Shown: positions 1-11,850 of the stretch, piece after piece
Layout of the letters: every line of letters starts with the position of its first letter
Numbering within the stretch: position 1 is the first letter of the stretch
Source: Entonaema liquescens
Lineage: Eukaryota > Ascomycota > Sordariomycetes > Xylariales > Xylariaceae
NCBI GenBank assembly: GCA_902805475.1
Contig: CADCSX010000003.1
Coordinates: 744,001 to 808,000, forward strand
DNA: 64,000 nucleotides
Reading direction: 5' to 3'
Made by a program: the position numbers and the translations under genes
The notes under the pieces: generated by a model
What the model was told of the DNA's origin: nothing
Seen by the model: only the letters and a program-made list of their open reading frames with translations
Databases searched by the model: none

Positions 1-103
1 CATAGGAATACAACTAGTATGTTCTTATTTGTAGTTAACCTAAGTATCTTAGGGTGGAATTTCTGACTCTTCAAGCCCCTAAGGACCTGGTATGGAAGGT
101 AGC

Positions 104-242
104 TGTCAGGGGTCTCACTTGAGACCCCCTTAGAAGAAGGAAGATGTTTAGTATGAATAGCTCTGGCTTCAGAGCTACCTTAATTAGAGTTCCTTGCGGA
201 ACAGCAAAGTTGTTTCCTCGCCTCTTGGTTTGCCTCGTGACA
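104..242. mobile_element. 139-bp TG...CA element with 5-bp target duplication (solo LTR or small structured element)
   Basis: The segment begins TGTCAGGGGTCT and ends CTCGTGACA. It is flanked on both sides by the same five bases, GTAGC (99-103 and 243-247), which is what an LTR-type integration leaves. It contains three consecutive perfect hairpins: GGGGTCTCA/TGAGACCCC at 109-128, TAGCTCTG/CAGAGCTA near 160-180, and GTTCC/GGAAC near 189-202. Its first 12 bases match the reverse complement of the last 12 bases of the 205-bp element found at 30474 and 51443, so the two are probably related. No coding potential or primer-binding site is visible. Confidence 0.6.
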
Positions 243-3200
243 GTAGCCTGATTATTAGCACAACACACTGACCAGAAAAGGGTCGGAAGTGCGTAAATGA
301 CTGCCTACTATCCTTTGAATACTTCAGTAATCATACTCTAGGAAGGTAAAGATCGTATATTAGTAACTATAATCTGTTCTAAAGTAAAAGAAGTTGACGG
401 CAAAATCTTTGGGTATAAGTTATACCTAGCAAAACCTGGAGAAGTCTTCTTATAGGTAACTAAGTCTAATAAACCTAGTAGATAGCAATTAGAGTCCAAC
501 CGCGTTACACTTCTAAACACAAGAAAGCTTCTTATCTTCTAGGTAACTACATAGCTTAAGCCTTGGTTCTTCACTAGTTCTACTTCCCAAGTTCCTGTTA
601 ACTGATATTGATCTTTCAACTATCTACCTATAGCATTGAAAATATTTCAGTAGCACTTTTCAAAGTTCAACAGTAGTATTTTCATCGAAGTTAGATCCTT
701 GAACCCAACCGAACTCAAATAGCATACCTAGGTAGTTATAAGACGTTAAGCAACTCCAGTATTCAATATCCTTCAATAGAGCAACTACCGTTAACATCAC
801 CTAGCTTCGGGACTCGTAGTCGACATGTTTTCTAAGTTCGCACTAGCTTATACGCTTGAATCCTCGTGTCCTACTTGTAGAATCATGATCGATATCCTCG
901 GCATAACCATAGGCGACTTTCCCTTTCATTGGTAACACTCATACGCTCATATCTGCCAATAGTCTCATACGCGATCCTTAGTCTGTGTAGTACCTATCAA
1001 CAATAACAACAACACCAACTCAACAAAACCCGAAGGATTTCTCCAGAGTGAACCACATAAGCGCTAACGAGCAGCACATTACCATTTATGAAGCAATAAT
1101 TACGCAACTTCCTCGCCGTTCGTGATGCCACGTCTTCAATTCCCCCCTCCATCTCCTGTCGATCACCAGGTCTAGTCACGTGGCCGTCACCCGAGACGAC
1201 GACCATTCCATACAATCTGATTGATTCTATTACACAACTCCCTTTTTTTCTTCTCGGCGAGCTTTTCCCATTTCATCTTTTTTTCATACTCTACGTACCT
1301 ATACTCCCCCCCCCCATTCCGGCGAGCTCGATACGTGTTTCCCAGCCACGAGACCGCCCCTCGGCGCAGACCGGGTGGGGTTTAAAGGAGCATAACTCGC
1401 CGATACGCTCCCGAGTCTTGTTATTTTTTTTATTTAACTTTTTTTTCAGGTCATCAACATAATATTGGCCCGAGCAACCCGCCGGTCCAAACACAGCTTC
1501 TTGCTGCGGTAGCTTGCTGCTGCTGAAACACACACGTATACAGGTCACGCAGGTGCTGCACTTGGGCAAATTGGGCTTCGACCGGGCTACTACGTTAGAG
1601 CCCATAGCAAAGGCGGCGCTCCTCACGTGCCCAGGGGCCTGTCATGTCACCGAGTTCTAGTGGCGGTAGTCGTCGGCTTTGGGGGCCTCGCGTTCCACGG
1701 GGCCGGGAAGCGCTTGAAGCCTGACCTGACTTTTTCGCGTGGGGAAGATCCCCTTTTTTTTGGTTTCTTTCCGGTGCCCTACTTCCGGCCGGGAAGCCAA
1801 AAACAAGAAAAAAACCCCAAAAATATAGGGGGCGTCGGCCTATAGCTATAGCTTATGCGAGGGGTATGTCGTTCAGGGGACGCGGGGCGTGCTCCGGTCT
1901 ACGGTTCCTCCACTCGCTGCCAGTTTAGCTCATGCAAGCGTGTCCAAAAGACCACGAAAAAAAAGGAAAGAAAAAAACCCCATTCACTCTTACAGGCTAT
2001 TCGAAGAGGGGGGAAACACGAGAAGACAACGCCTTGGGATGAGGCGTGACAAGTGGTATTTACGTAAACTGGACAATTAAACACGCCAAAGTCCGGGGTA
2101 AGGCTCTCATCTCTCTCTACTCAGATGCCGAGCCAAGATGCGAAAGTCCGTCTTATGCTCGTGATAACTCGCTAGCTTAGCGATCTTCAGCATCTAGTGG
2201 AGTGGCCTGCAATGTTACAGCAGTGTTTTCGAGGCGTCCAACTACACGTCTTCCTTCCGGTGGAGCTTTCTGCGTTGCCTTGCTGGCGACCTGAAAAGAA
2301 AGTAAATACGGGAAAGTATAAGGGGCCCCCATGGGAATGTGACAATAGGTATCTTCAAGTACTGTACTGTTCCCCCTCTAGGATCACCGCTATTTGCAGC
2401 AAAGCTTCCCCCCCGTGTAAATTGCTGTTTATTTGCCAAGTAGCTAGCTAACCCTCAACTACGTCATTGCGCTTGACGATATTCACTTCATCCCTTACCC
2501 CCAGCTCGTGCCTAAGCTCCCTCGTCCCGGCCCGCTACCCACACATGCACCCCGGAGAAATTTCCGGATATCTGTGATTGGCGTCTGCGAAGCGGTGAAC
2601 GAACATTCGCACTCCTCCCCGCTAACTTTTCGGCTGCGAGAGTCCCTATTCAGCTCTGTCGGCGGATCTGCCGTCGTCGAGATCAGGTATGAACTCTGAC
2701 GATCCCCCCCTATGGGTTCGTGGAGTTCGACGCAAGAACACATCCTGCCGCTCTTGCCGCTCGTGCCGCCAAAGAAGGGGCAGTGCCGCGCGTTATTTCG
2801 TTAGTATCTAGGAACCGAAGCATGGAGTAGGCAGGTAGGTCCGCAGTGGATATGCGTATACGTAAATTGTATGGTGTAGTTGGGTAAGTTAAGCAGGGCT
2901 GTTTCAGCCCCCCTTGTTTTATGGCTCTCGCGGAACCAGAGTTGGGCATCAGCGGACTTTAAGGTTAGATAGATCAGGAGCTCCGAGAGAGATAGCTGGA
3001 ATTTTCGAAGGAGACATGTCGTAATCCCGAGGACACGGAGTTGCTATTATCGGTAGCGAAGAAATAAAAGCGTATGGCGTTATACGTACATGATGCATAG
3101 CACGATCTAGGCAACTTGGGAAGAAAGCGGGACGGCAGGAAGCTTGCATGGGTTGCACCGTATTATACCGTACGTTGTAGCTGGTACTTTCTACCTTGTA

Positions 3201-5209
3201 CGCTGAACGCCTCCATGTTCACTTCGCTGCACGAGCTCCTACCTACCCACCTTGCCGCCCTCGATTGGGCCTCTAGCATATTCAAGTACTGTAGGTAGAC
3301 GTTAGATGCCCTGGTATAGGGATTGGTTATTGCCAGGTATTGCTGCGAAGCGCAGGATACAGATTCCTTTCGAGGGTAAACAGAGTCCGAGAAGGAAGAA
3401 AAACGCCGACGCGAAGCGAAACGGAACGGAACGGGTTCAGGGGAACGTAGGCAGCATGGATCTACCACACCTTATGGGCTACTTCGTATGTTCCGCCATC
3501 CCGCGCCCAGAGGGAAAAGCCGCATACGTACCATGCGTGGTACAGCGTACGGCTGATCGATCCTGCAGGTCCTTTTCTGACAGCCAAAGTAGGCTGCCAG
3601 CTAGCCATGCGATACTATAGCGTGAGCCATCTGCTCCCCCATGTGCTAGCGTCGATGGCGTTCATCCATCTACTGTACCCCCGCGTCCCAGTGCTCGCAT
3701 CACTACCGGGGTCTGAGGTGAACGGGAGGGTGAGAAGCGAACCTCGGGAGCGGGCTGCAGGACCCGACAGCATGGTAAGGCTGTTCGCGAGGGTTTGATG
3801 GGCCTGGGATCGCAAATCATTGGTCGCCTGGAATATGCGGTTCGTAAGCGGCTCGTCATCACGCACTGCATGCGTAGCCCTGCCCTATCTCTCTCCAGTG
3901 GGATGGAACACGGGGGAGAAGGGCGAGGGTGTGTCAGGGAAGCACGTCCCGTCAGCCCGCACCATCTACCAATGAGGCAGGGGAGCCAGGCTCTTTTAGG
4001 TAAGAAGGAATGTGATAAGAGTGCAGCCTCGTGCATTGCATGAAGCAAGCCGCAGCAACAATGGGCATGCTCCTAGGGACGCTGTACAGGTACGTGATAG
4101 CCACGGGGCTTTTGTTGCAGCTGAACGTGGTACATCTCCATCTCTCTTTACCTCTTCCTCGCTTCGCTTCCAAGGACGTGGGAAATCCTGTCGGCATCTG
4201 CTGAAAGCTGAGAGACGCGTTTTATTTCCCTTTCCCTCTCCCCCTGTCCCCTTGCTCACATTCGCTACCACCCACACCTGCTGCTGCGTTGGGTATTATA
4301 ATACGACATAGGTAATTTGTCCGCGATAATAATTACCTAGGTGTGGAGGTATCTATGTCGGGAACTATATCTGCCTCGTTTGGAGTACGTACGTACGTGT
4401 AAACATACCTTAGGTATGTAGTCCGCTTCATCCGTCTCTCGCATAGTACCCACATGGCTTGTGGGTGAGGGGATTGGTGAATAAGGCAGGTTCCCGGAGT
4501 TCTCTCCCCTTCGAAGCTTCTAAGCGTCAGCAACTGGAAGGCTGGGCTGACGGTGGCTTTGCCATATCCAGGAAATTTGCCCGGCGAGAACGCAGCTAGC
4601 ATTTCGTGCCCCAGCTGCGATATATTCAAACACCAACACTTTATGCATTTGAGTTGAAAATAGCTAGAGTAGGATCTGTCCTCTGGATCTATCCTTCCGG
4701 GTAAATCTTTCGACTTCAACCGTGGACCCATCGTCTCACAGGTACGATGATGAACTGCCGCAAATAATTCAGAGATTAAAATATCCCGCAGTTCCGGCGG
4801 CCTGCCTAGTATGGTAGTCACATATACTACCTAACCCAGACATCAGATCAGATCATGTTCGGGGCTGCTAGGTTGGTTGACCCACGGGACTGGACGCGTC
4901 GCGCGAGCATACTGGGTTGTGGGTTGTATGCTTGTATGCTGGTGAGGTGTTTGGGCTTTCTATGGGCTGTATGGGCTGTATGTCAGATGTCAGACCAAGG
5001 GGCTGCATTGCATTCAATGCATATTTATGCATACTGTACAATACACATCCAAAAGTATTCCACATATTCCCAGGTCCCGAGGATGGGGATCGCCCGAAAC
5101 GGCAAACAAGACCTCAATCGAGGCTGAACAAAGTCTGAGAACCCAATATACTCCGTAGAGTTACATTATTTCCGAGACCCAAGCCAACCGAACCCACGGT
5201 CTGGGCAAA

Positions 5210-5236
5210 ATGCCATGGATGCCATGGATGCCATGG
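5210..5236. repeat. 9-bp tandem repeat (ATGCCATGG x3)
   Basis: Three perfect head-to-tail copies of ATGCCATGG, followed shortly by another CCATGG. Intergenic, downstream of the phospholipase C gene. Confidence 0.85.
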
Positions 5237-6314
5237 GCAAGGTGTGCTTACGCGCCATGGCCCATAGTAGACGAACTCCTACCGCTTTAGGCAGTCGGTT
5301 ACATCGAATAAGCAGCCACTCCAAAGCCTCTGTACGGTCTATCGATTCTAGCTCGTAGTCAGCTGTTAGTTAGCAATCAGTTAGCAACACCTTAGTGGAC
5401 GACATCATCATGATAGTCTACTATCACAAATGATAAAGTATAGAAATAAGAAGACGGCGATGATAACCAAAAAGACACGATGCAAAGACACGGAAACAAA
5501 CACGGGCACAACCAAAAAATGAATGCAGCTTGTGTAATTCGGAATCGCTGTGGATCCAGTACATAGTGTGCAGCGCGAGCCACAGGTATTGTTTATCTGA
5601 GTTCATGCAAATGCGAGCCGACATGCCAATGCTAGTTGAAGAAGAACCTGCTGGGGAAATGGAGTGTCGAAGTGAAAACTTGATGCACATCGAGATATCA
5701 AGAACCGCCCGCCACCGAAACCCCCTAGGCCCCTGGTAAGATATGAATCTTTCACCTGGAATTGATCCTTCTTTGTGCTGCTGGTACATCGCGACCCTGC
5801 GCCTCAGCTTGCACCATAAGTCCTGCTCGTAAAAGCGAATGCAAATATGTAAGTCCAATAAAAATGCTCTGCATAGTGTCCTCGTCACTAAGAAAAGTCG
5901 TCATAAACCCCCATACCAAGTAAACACCTTTGACCCAAATGCTACCATCCATGTGAAAAACAAAAGAAATTTTTTGTCATTTCCCAGATCTATCTTGAAA
6001 TTGCCCTTCAACACCAATGATATGCCTTTCTCGCCAGTCCCTCGTATTCCCGAGGCTCTGCTCAGAGGAACACTTCGAGTGAACGACTGATATGGAACGC
6101 CCTCGAAAAATAAATGCAAAACCAGATCGTAAAATTCGCTTATGGCCGTGCTACGCCGCCTCCCTTTTGAGAGTATGTGATCCGATGAGGGTATTCGCTA
6201 CAGATTCAAACCAAAATGGGAAATCATCGAGACCGGGGCTGTTAACTCAAATAAAAGATGTACAAGTACAAGATGATTCAAAGCCAAATCCACTTAGGAA
6301 GATATGTGCCCGAA

Positions 6315-9300
6315 TCAAATCAAGTGTGGCTGCGAGTCGCCATCGACGCTGCTTTTTTCAAAGCTCGATTTCGTGCTGTTAGCAGTTGATCTGTTGAAAA
6401 CATTTCGGCCGATATGCTTCAACTTGCCGACAGCGGCTTCACCGCCGTTGCTCTCGCAAGCTTTCGATACGTATACACTAGTCGTAGGGTCGACTTTGAT
6501 ATGGCAGAACAAAGTCGAGAAGAGGTATTGATCCCCGTTGGAATCCAACAACGGCAAAGTTCGGTAGCCTTGTTTGAGGCTATCAAGCTTAGCCGTGTAA
6601 GTCGCGATAGTGGCACTGCGGCCAGATGAGTATTCGCCGTCAGTAGAAAGCTTAACGCTAAATCTAACAAAGAGTAATTCGGGGTGCTTGGTCGTGACGT
6701 TGAAATGAGCCCTGTGGTTGAAAATGGGATTGAACCCATTTTCTTTAACAATGGACGTAGAAGATTTGAGTGGAGTGTCGGTAAGGATAGGTATGCCCGC
6801 CATGCTGTCGTGCTTATCCCGCTTATCGTTGGTGTGAAAGATCTCAATTTCAACGTAGGGATCGAGAGTGCGGCTGGAACCCAGACTTGAGGGACGAATG
6901 AGTTGTTGCGCCGAGATAACGTTGATATCAAAGGACATATTTTGGCGTTCCAATTTGCCGATGGCTTCCACGGGGAGACCGTCGGGGAGAATGCGTATCT
7001 CGCGCATCGACGCGGGCTTTAGGACGTACCCGGATTGATCGGTGCCTCCGTCAAACATGGCTTGGTTCAGTTGCATGCCAAGGTCAAAGGTCTGCCAGTT
7101 GAGCGCTGCCATCTGCACGCCCCTCCGCCAGTACATCAAAGGGTTAAAGTTGTCAGAAGACAAGCGGGAATACTGGGGATATACACGCATCATATAACGC
7201 ATGTTGTGGCGAGCCAAGGCCAGCTTGGAATCCGAGGCTTTCGAGTGCTTCCGAAATGTACCTTCCATAAAGGACAAGATATGGTTGCTCTTCTTGCATT
7301 CTGCCGATTCAAAGCCGTGGAACTTGACGCCGCTACAGTAGACACCAAGCTCCCCCAAACTCTTAACAATCTTGCTCGTCTTCCGCTTGCCACGTTTCTC
7401 TTCTTCGCTATCGCATTCGCTCGTGCTGCTACTAACCGTATCATGCACCTCGCCCTCGTTAATAGTATCTACACGCTTCGTTGGCACACCGCGCCGGGGT
7501 TGAGCGGTAGGGCCTAAGAGCGGACTCGACAAAAATTGAGCTGGGATAGAAGCGTTGTCAGAGGACACTGGCTTCGAGAAAGGAGAGGTTAGGCTGTTTC
7601 CGCGTCGGCGACCTGTAGCAGGCTCGCCATTGCGTGTGGCGCTTCGATGTGTTCCTTTTACCTTGATCAAGACCCTTTCCTTTAGTTCCGAAGGTGACGG
7701 GAGCTTATTCGAGGACGGGTCCAACGGTTCAGTGACAAGGCGAGTGCCAAATATCTCCTTCATAATATCGGCCATCACCTCTTGCTGTGGACCATTGCAG
7801 TGAACTTCGAGCGATACCCAGAGCGGGAAATGGCTCGCAGCAAACGCGTACTTATTAACAGTGTTGATCACTTCACGAAATGAGATGGCATTCGTCATAG
7901 CATATCCGTGCTTGACGATCGGCAGACCATCAGGTCCATCCCAACAATCGATCTCAACGCTACGACAACCGCGAACAAGAGTCGAAATGTAGCCCTCGAT
8001 GGACGCGATGTCTGCAATCTGACGGCCAACCAGATAGGTGTTATGGGAACTGGAGATGAAATACTCATTAAAGGGTCGGTCGAGGGAGTACTCAGACGGC
8101 GGGCGAACAAGTGGGAAGTTGTCTTTCGATGTCAAATAGGCCGCGAAGGCTTGCTCATTCATGGTAGCAGAGTCCTTATCGAGGCGACGAAACGACGACG
8201 CCTCGGTCCCGGATCCGCCAGCCCGGCGAGCCCAGCGAAGGAACTTATTCTCCCAGAAGCTAGGATTGCTATCGACATCTTCGCACTGTTCGTCTCGTAA
8301 GAACCGCATAAACTCCGCGAAGGTGATTCCTCGCTCTGCATCTGAAGCCAGCTTAAGATACAGTAGTCGGATGTCTTCTCTCCGTTTCATCTCGCGAACG
8401 AAAACCTGGAACTCAGAAAAGTTTAGTCGGCCAGACCTGGTGGTGTCAGCAATGGCAAATTTGGCACGAAGGTCCCTCTGGGCCATATGAATGTGTAGAT
8501 TTCTGCAAACACGTTCAACCCCGTTGAAATCCATCTCCTCCAAAGCGGGCGAGTGCTGCTTGTTCTCAAACTGCTTCGTCATCTCACCATTCCAATATCC
8601 CCGAATAGCGCTGTCGTTAAACGCCATCAACGAGGCCATATGCACCTCTCGGTGTTTCGATATCAAGTCTAAAGCATTGACCCAATGCGCGAACGTCTCC
8701 TCATCTTCGGCGATCAAGTGCATTGTTTTGCTTCTAGATTTGTCAGGAACTGCGTAGAAAATAGTAAAGAAGCGACCCTCGTCGCATTCGGGGATGCCAT
8801 AGTCTATCCGATATTGCCGGATGTCGGAACCTATCCTAACCTCCTTGATGTCGTCGATATAGATGTACTTGGTGGAACGACCCTTTTCCCAAATTATCCG
8901 GCCGGCGGCTGCTTCCAGAACGAAGAGCACCCGCTTCTTTTTCTTGGAGATCTTGTGAAGATAAGTCCCTTTCACCAATGCCATAGGCACGACAGGCCCG
9001 GTGGCGACATCTGTGAATGACGCGGACCCCGCTAAGGACGGGGCGGCGCTTCCCGAAGAGAAATCCCGTACCATACTCTCTGCGCCATAGATTGAGCTAT
9101 ATTCGTTCAATTCATCATGGAATTCATCATCGGAGTCTGTCAAAAGGACAGACTCCGCCGCAGGGGCCGTGTTGGTACTGTCACTCCTGCGCCGGAGGAT
9201 TCCCGGGCCTATGCTTCCTTCCCGTCTTGAAGGTGTTGCTGCCGACTGGCGTCGAGTCCTGCTGGCAAACTTGCTTGCACGATTGGAAAGCCGTCTTATT

Positions 9301-9770
9301 AAACCCTTGCTAGAAGAATGGCTGTTGTTCAGGGCCTCTGCCATAGAGCTACCAGTTGTTGCTGCAATGCTAGCGTTGGCCGAGCTGTTGCCGCTGGACT
9401 TGCATGCGAGGAGAGGGTCGCCAAGGTGGAAGGGCGGCGGAGGGGGGAATTGTTCGGCGTCAGGACCTTGGCTACGGTAAGGTTCTGGCGAAGGTTGGAT
9501 AGAACTGCTGGTGTTGGTCAACACCGCATGGTCTGGGGACATGATGGGGGAATCATGTTGGGAAGAACCAGACGCCGCCGTTGAGGCACTGATGGCTGAG
9601 GTGGGCATCGAGCTAGGTTGCGTGCTAGGTGGGTAGCTAGTCTGAACTTGAGTTGGGCGTGGCCGCCGCAACAGAGAACCCTGAGCGGCCATGATCGGCG
9701 TATTAGAAGAGGATACCCGGGAGTCGACGCTGGGACGTGATGGATCGTTATTGTTGGGGGTTGCAGTCAT
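6315..9770 (-). CDS. PLC1: phosphoinositide-specific phospholipase C
   Basis: This single-exon gene of 1151 codons encodes an enzyme that hydrolyses PIP2 to inositol trisphosphate and diacylglycerol at membranes, in Ca2+-linked signalling. Domain order is canonical for delta-type PLC. The N terminus is Ser/Pro-rich and low complexity (1-250). A PH domain spans about 255-375 and an EF-hand-like region about 425-500. The X box spans about 563-705 with both catalytic histidines visible (SSSHNTYL, His576; VKHGYAMT, His621) and the acidic pair in SVEIDCWD (about 606/608). A basic/acidic X-Y linker covers 705-805, the Y box about 805-920 (RVYPQYSRLSSDNFNP), and the C2 domain about 940-1095. The start is the ATG opening the long frame; no introns are needed. 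The N-terminal extension is usual for filamentous fungi. Family assignment is secure; which paralogue (plc1 versus others) is inference. Confidence 0.95.
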   Translation of the reverse strand: MTATPNNNDPSRPSVDSRVSSSNTPIMAAQGSLLRRPRPTQVQTSYPPSTQPSSMPTSAISASTAASGSSQHDSPIMSPDHAVLTNTSSSIQPSPEPYRSQGPDAEQFPPPPPFHLGDPLLACKSSGNSSANASIAATTGSSMAEALNNSHSSSKGLIRRLSNRASKFASRTRRQSAATPSRREGSIGPGILRRRSDSTNTAPAAESVLLTDSDDEFHDELNEYSSIYGAESMVRDFSSGSAAPSLAGSASFTDVATGPVVPMALVKGTYLHKISKKKKRVLFVLEAAAGRIIWEKGRSTKYIYIDDIKEVRIGSDIRQYRIDYGIPECDEGRFFTIFYAVPDKSRSKTMHLIAEDEETFAHWVNALDLISKHREVHMASLMAFNDSAIRGYWNGEMTKQFENKQHSPALEEMDFNGVERVCRNLHIHMAQRDLRAKFAIADTTRSGRLNFSEFQVFVREMKRREDIRLLYLKLASDAERGITFAEFMRFLRDEQCEDVDSNPSFWENKFLRWARRAGGSGTEASSFRRLDKDSATMNEQAFAAYLTSKDNFPLVRPPSEYSLDRPFNEYFISSSHNTYLVGRQIADIASIEGYISTLVRGCRSVEIDCWDGPDGLPIVKHGYAMTNAISFREVINTVNKYAFAASHFPLWVSLEVHCNGPQQEVMADIMKEIFGTRLVTEPLDPSSNKLPSPSELKERVLIKVKGTHRSATRNGEPATGRRRGNSLTSPFSKPVSSDNASIPAQFLSSPLLGPTAQPRRGVPTKRVDTINEGEVHDTVSSSTSECDSEEEKRGKRKTSKIVKSLGELGVYCSGVKFHGFESAECKKSNHILSFMEGTFRKHSKASDSKLALARHNMRYMMRVYPQYSRLSSDNFNPLMYWRRGVQMAALNWQTFDLGMQLNQAMFDGGTDQSGYVLKPASMREIRILPDGLPVEAIGKLERQNMSFDINVISAQQLIRPSSLGSSRTLDPYVEIEIFHTNDKRDKHDSMAGIPILTDTPLKSSTSIVKENGFNPIFNHRAHFNVTTKHPELLFVRFSVKLSTDGEYSSGRSATIATYTAKLDSLKQGYRTLPLLDSNGDQYLFSTLFCHIKVDPTTSVYVSKACESNGGEAAVGKLKHIGRNVFNRSTANSTKSSFEKSSVDGDSQPHLI

Positions 9771-11754
9771 GATATAGGTTTCGAAGGGGGGCCGGGAGCT
9801 TGCCCACGCGTGAATCCTTGGTAGTACGTGTAGTACAAAGTGTATGGCAGCTCTATATGAGGGCTGAACATGTGGGCCTCATTTTTCCGGATATGTTTTT
9901 CATAGAGGCACCTCCCAGGAAAAGGGGAATTGGGGGGAGTGAGCGTATGTAGATAGGGTAGGTAAGCGAGTATGTATAGATGTATGTAAGTGTATAGGGT
10001 ATAGGCCGTGAAATAAAAGTGTGAATGTACACACTGGGAAAGGCTACTTATTAAACTCGAGGCCAAGTTCGAGGCTGCAGGAATACTCGGCGCCTTCCCA
10101 CGACGTATGTAGATGTCGATTGCGGTCCGGAACGCAAGGGTGCGGCCGAGCAGTAACCAGCAGAAAGTAGCAGTAGTATAATCAAGTACAGACCAGTCAC
10201 TGGTACGGCCCTCTGACAGAGGTACGTCGAGGTACGGGCACGGCCAGCTGCCCTCTGCGCGTGTGCTGTGTGTCTGCGTTGCCCTAGGTAGTAGACCAGG
10301 ACCTAAACAGGGCGGTATGGGGGACTGATGTTGCAATAGCTCACGGTAAAAATGGTGAGGTGGCAGGCCAAAATGCAGGTCGCTGATTTGGGTATTTCTA
10401 AGTTGGGGGAAATGGGTATTTCCTAAGCGTCAGATTTCAAAGTGAGATAGTCCTCCAAGAAGATGAGGAGGATTGATATTGCTCTTGCTGCGGCCCCCTG
10501 TAAGTTTACACTCGCCTCTTTAATTATCCTTTGACTTTTTTGACTTTTTGCAATTGACTTGGGAAAAAGGCTCTAACAAGAGAGGATATATATACTTTTT
10601 GTATATCTCGTACGATGAATCCGGCCTCTTGACTTTCAGATCCCCACGTTTGGGCTGTCTGTCGGGCACGTCCAGAACAAAAAATTATGCGCTGCCTCGC
10701 TCCTTGTGAGTAAAGGTGGATCCTCCCTGCGGTGTGGTGATGACTCCCTTCTCGCTTCTTAGTAATTTTTTTTTCTCTTCTGCTTGCCGGTTGTACAACT
10801 GAATTGGCCAAAAGTGTGCGTGATGACGTCCAGTGAGGCTCAGCAGCTTAGAACAAATGCAAAAGGAGAAAGGCCGGCAGGGTGAATTATGAGTTGTTAC
10901 GGTACAGCGTACAGCGTACAGCGAAGCGAAAATCCTTGTGCGACGTGAAAAGAAAATGTACAGAACTTCTGTATCTGACAGCGTCGGCGTCAATGTATTG
11001 CTAAAAGGTATTTGGTATTTTGCTTCCAGGGTATTTGGTTTCTAGGTATTGCTGAATTGGGCTGGCCGGAGACCGGGTCTTATCAAATATTCAACGTAGG
11101 AAGAATAGGAGAAGAAAAAAAGATAGGTATAATAAATAAGTAATAACGTCAAACTGTTTTTTTTTTTTTTTCCTTCAACGAATTTGATGAGGTGTACAGC
11201 TCTGCTTGCCCTTCTTCAGGTGGAGGAGAATGGGGTCGGGAAATTATTAAGTGACGGAGCGGAAAAGGAAGGGATTAAAGCATGGCAAAGGCAGGGAAGG
11301 AGTCAGGAAGAGGAAAAGAAGAAGATAGTTTAGCAGGCTGTCCCCTAAAATAATGGGTACGTACTTGCCCTATTCGAGTTCCCACCTCCAGAATCCAGAA
11401 TAGTAGAATACCTACTAGATTATAGGTACATTTATACCCGCAGACCGTAGACGTCGTTTTGTGTCAACAATGTACATTACATAGTTACCTACCTAACTTA
11501 AATCTACTAAACTTACCTTGTCGGTACTATAATCTAATAAACTCGAGAGGAAGGGGGGGTTTGGAGGGGGCTAGTGCGAATTGTAATATTGCAATAGGCC
11601 TCTGTCTTTCTCATATCAGAACCTAACCTAGTTTTCCCAAGGGATCAATTAGGTTGGCGTTATGGTATCGCATTTCTGGGTCTGGTACAGTAAGATACTG
11701 AAGGCCCGTCTTGTTGGTTGGCAGTTTTCGACCCGAACTGGGATGTGCATGTAC

Positions 11755-11850
11755 CATGTACGTATGTACGTACATACGCACATACATACCTACACATACA
11801 TATACATATACATATACATATACCTATACCTATACCTATACCTATACATG
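11755..11850. repeat. TATACA/TATACC hexanucleotide microsatellite with GTAC-rich flank
   Basis: A run of CATATA units passes into four CTATAC units and is preceded by alternating GTAC/CATA sequence. It creates overlapping plus-strand frames full of Tyr, Thr and Ile that are not genes. Confidence 0.85.

Larger units (their letters stand above)
1..6314. other. intergenic, no recognisable gene
   Basis: No open frame here resembles a known protein and I could not build a multi-exon gene. The first kilobase is AT-rich and TA-rich with little coding capacity and contains one small mobile-element-like insertion (listed separately). From about 1.0 to 5.4 kb composition is balanced, with polypyrimidine runs, a C10 run near 1306 and a 9-bp tandem repeat at 5210-5236. 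The last several hundred bases before 6315 probably include the 3' UTR of the phospholipase C gene. A 162-codon minus-strand frame at 4333-4821 was considered and not called. Confidence 0.6.

Noticed and set aside
4333..4821. 162-codon minus-strand frame
   Set aside because: No recognisable motif, no similar frame nearby and unremarkable residue content; long frames of this size arise by chance in this window.
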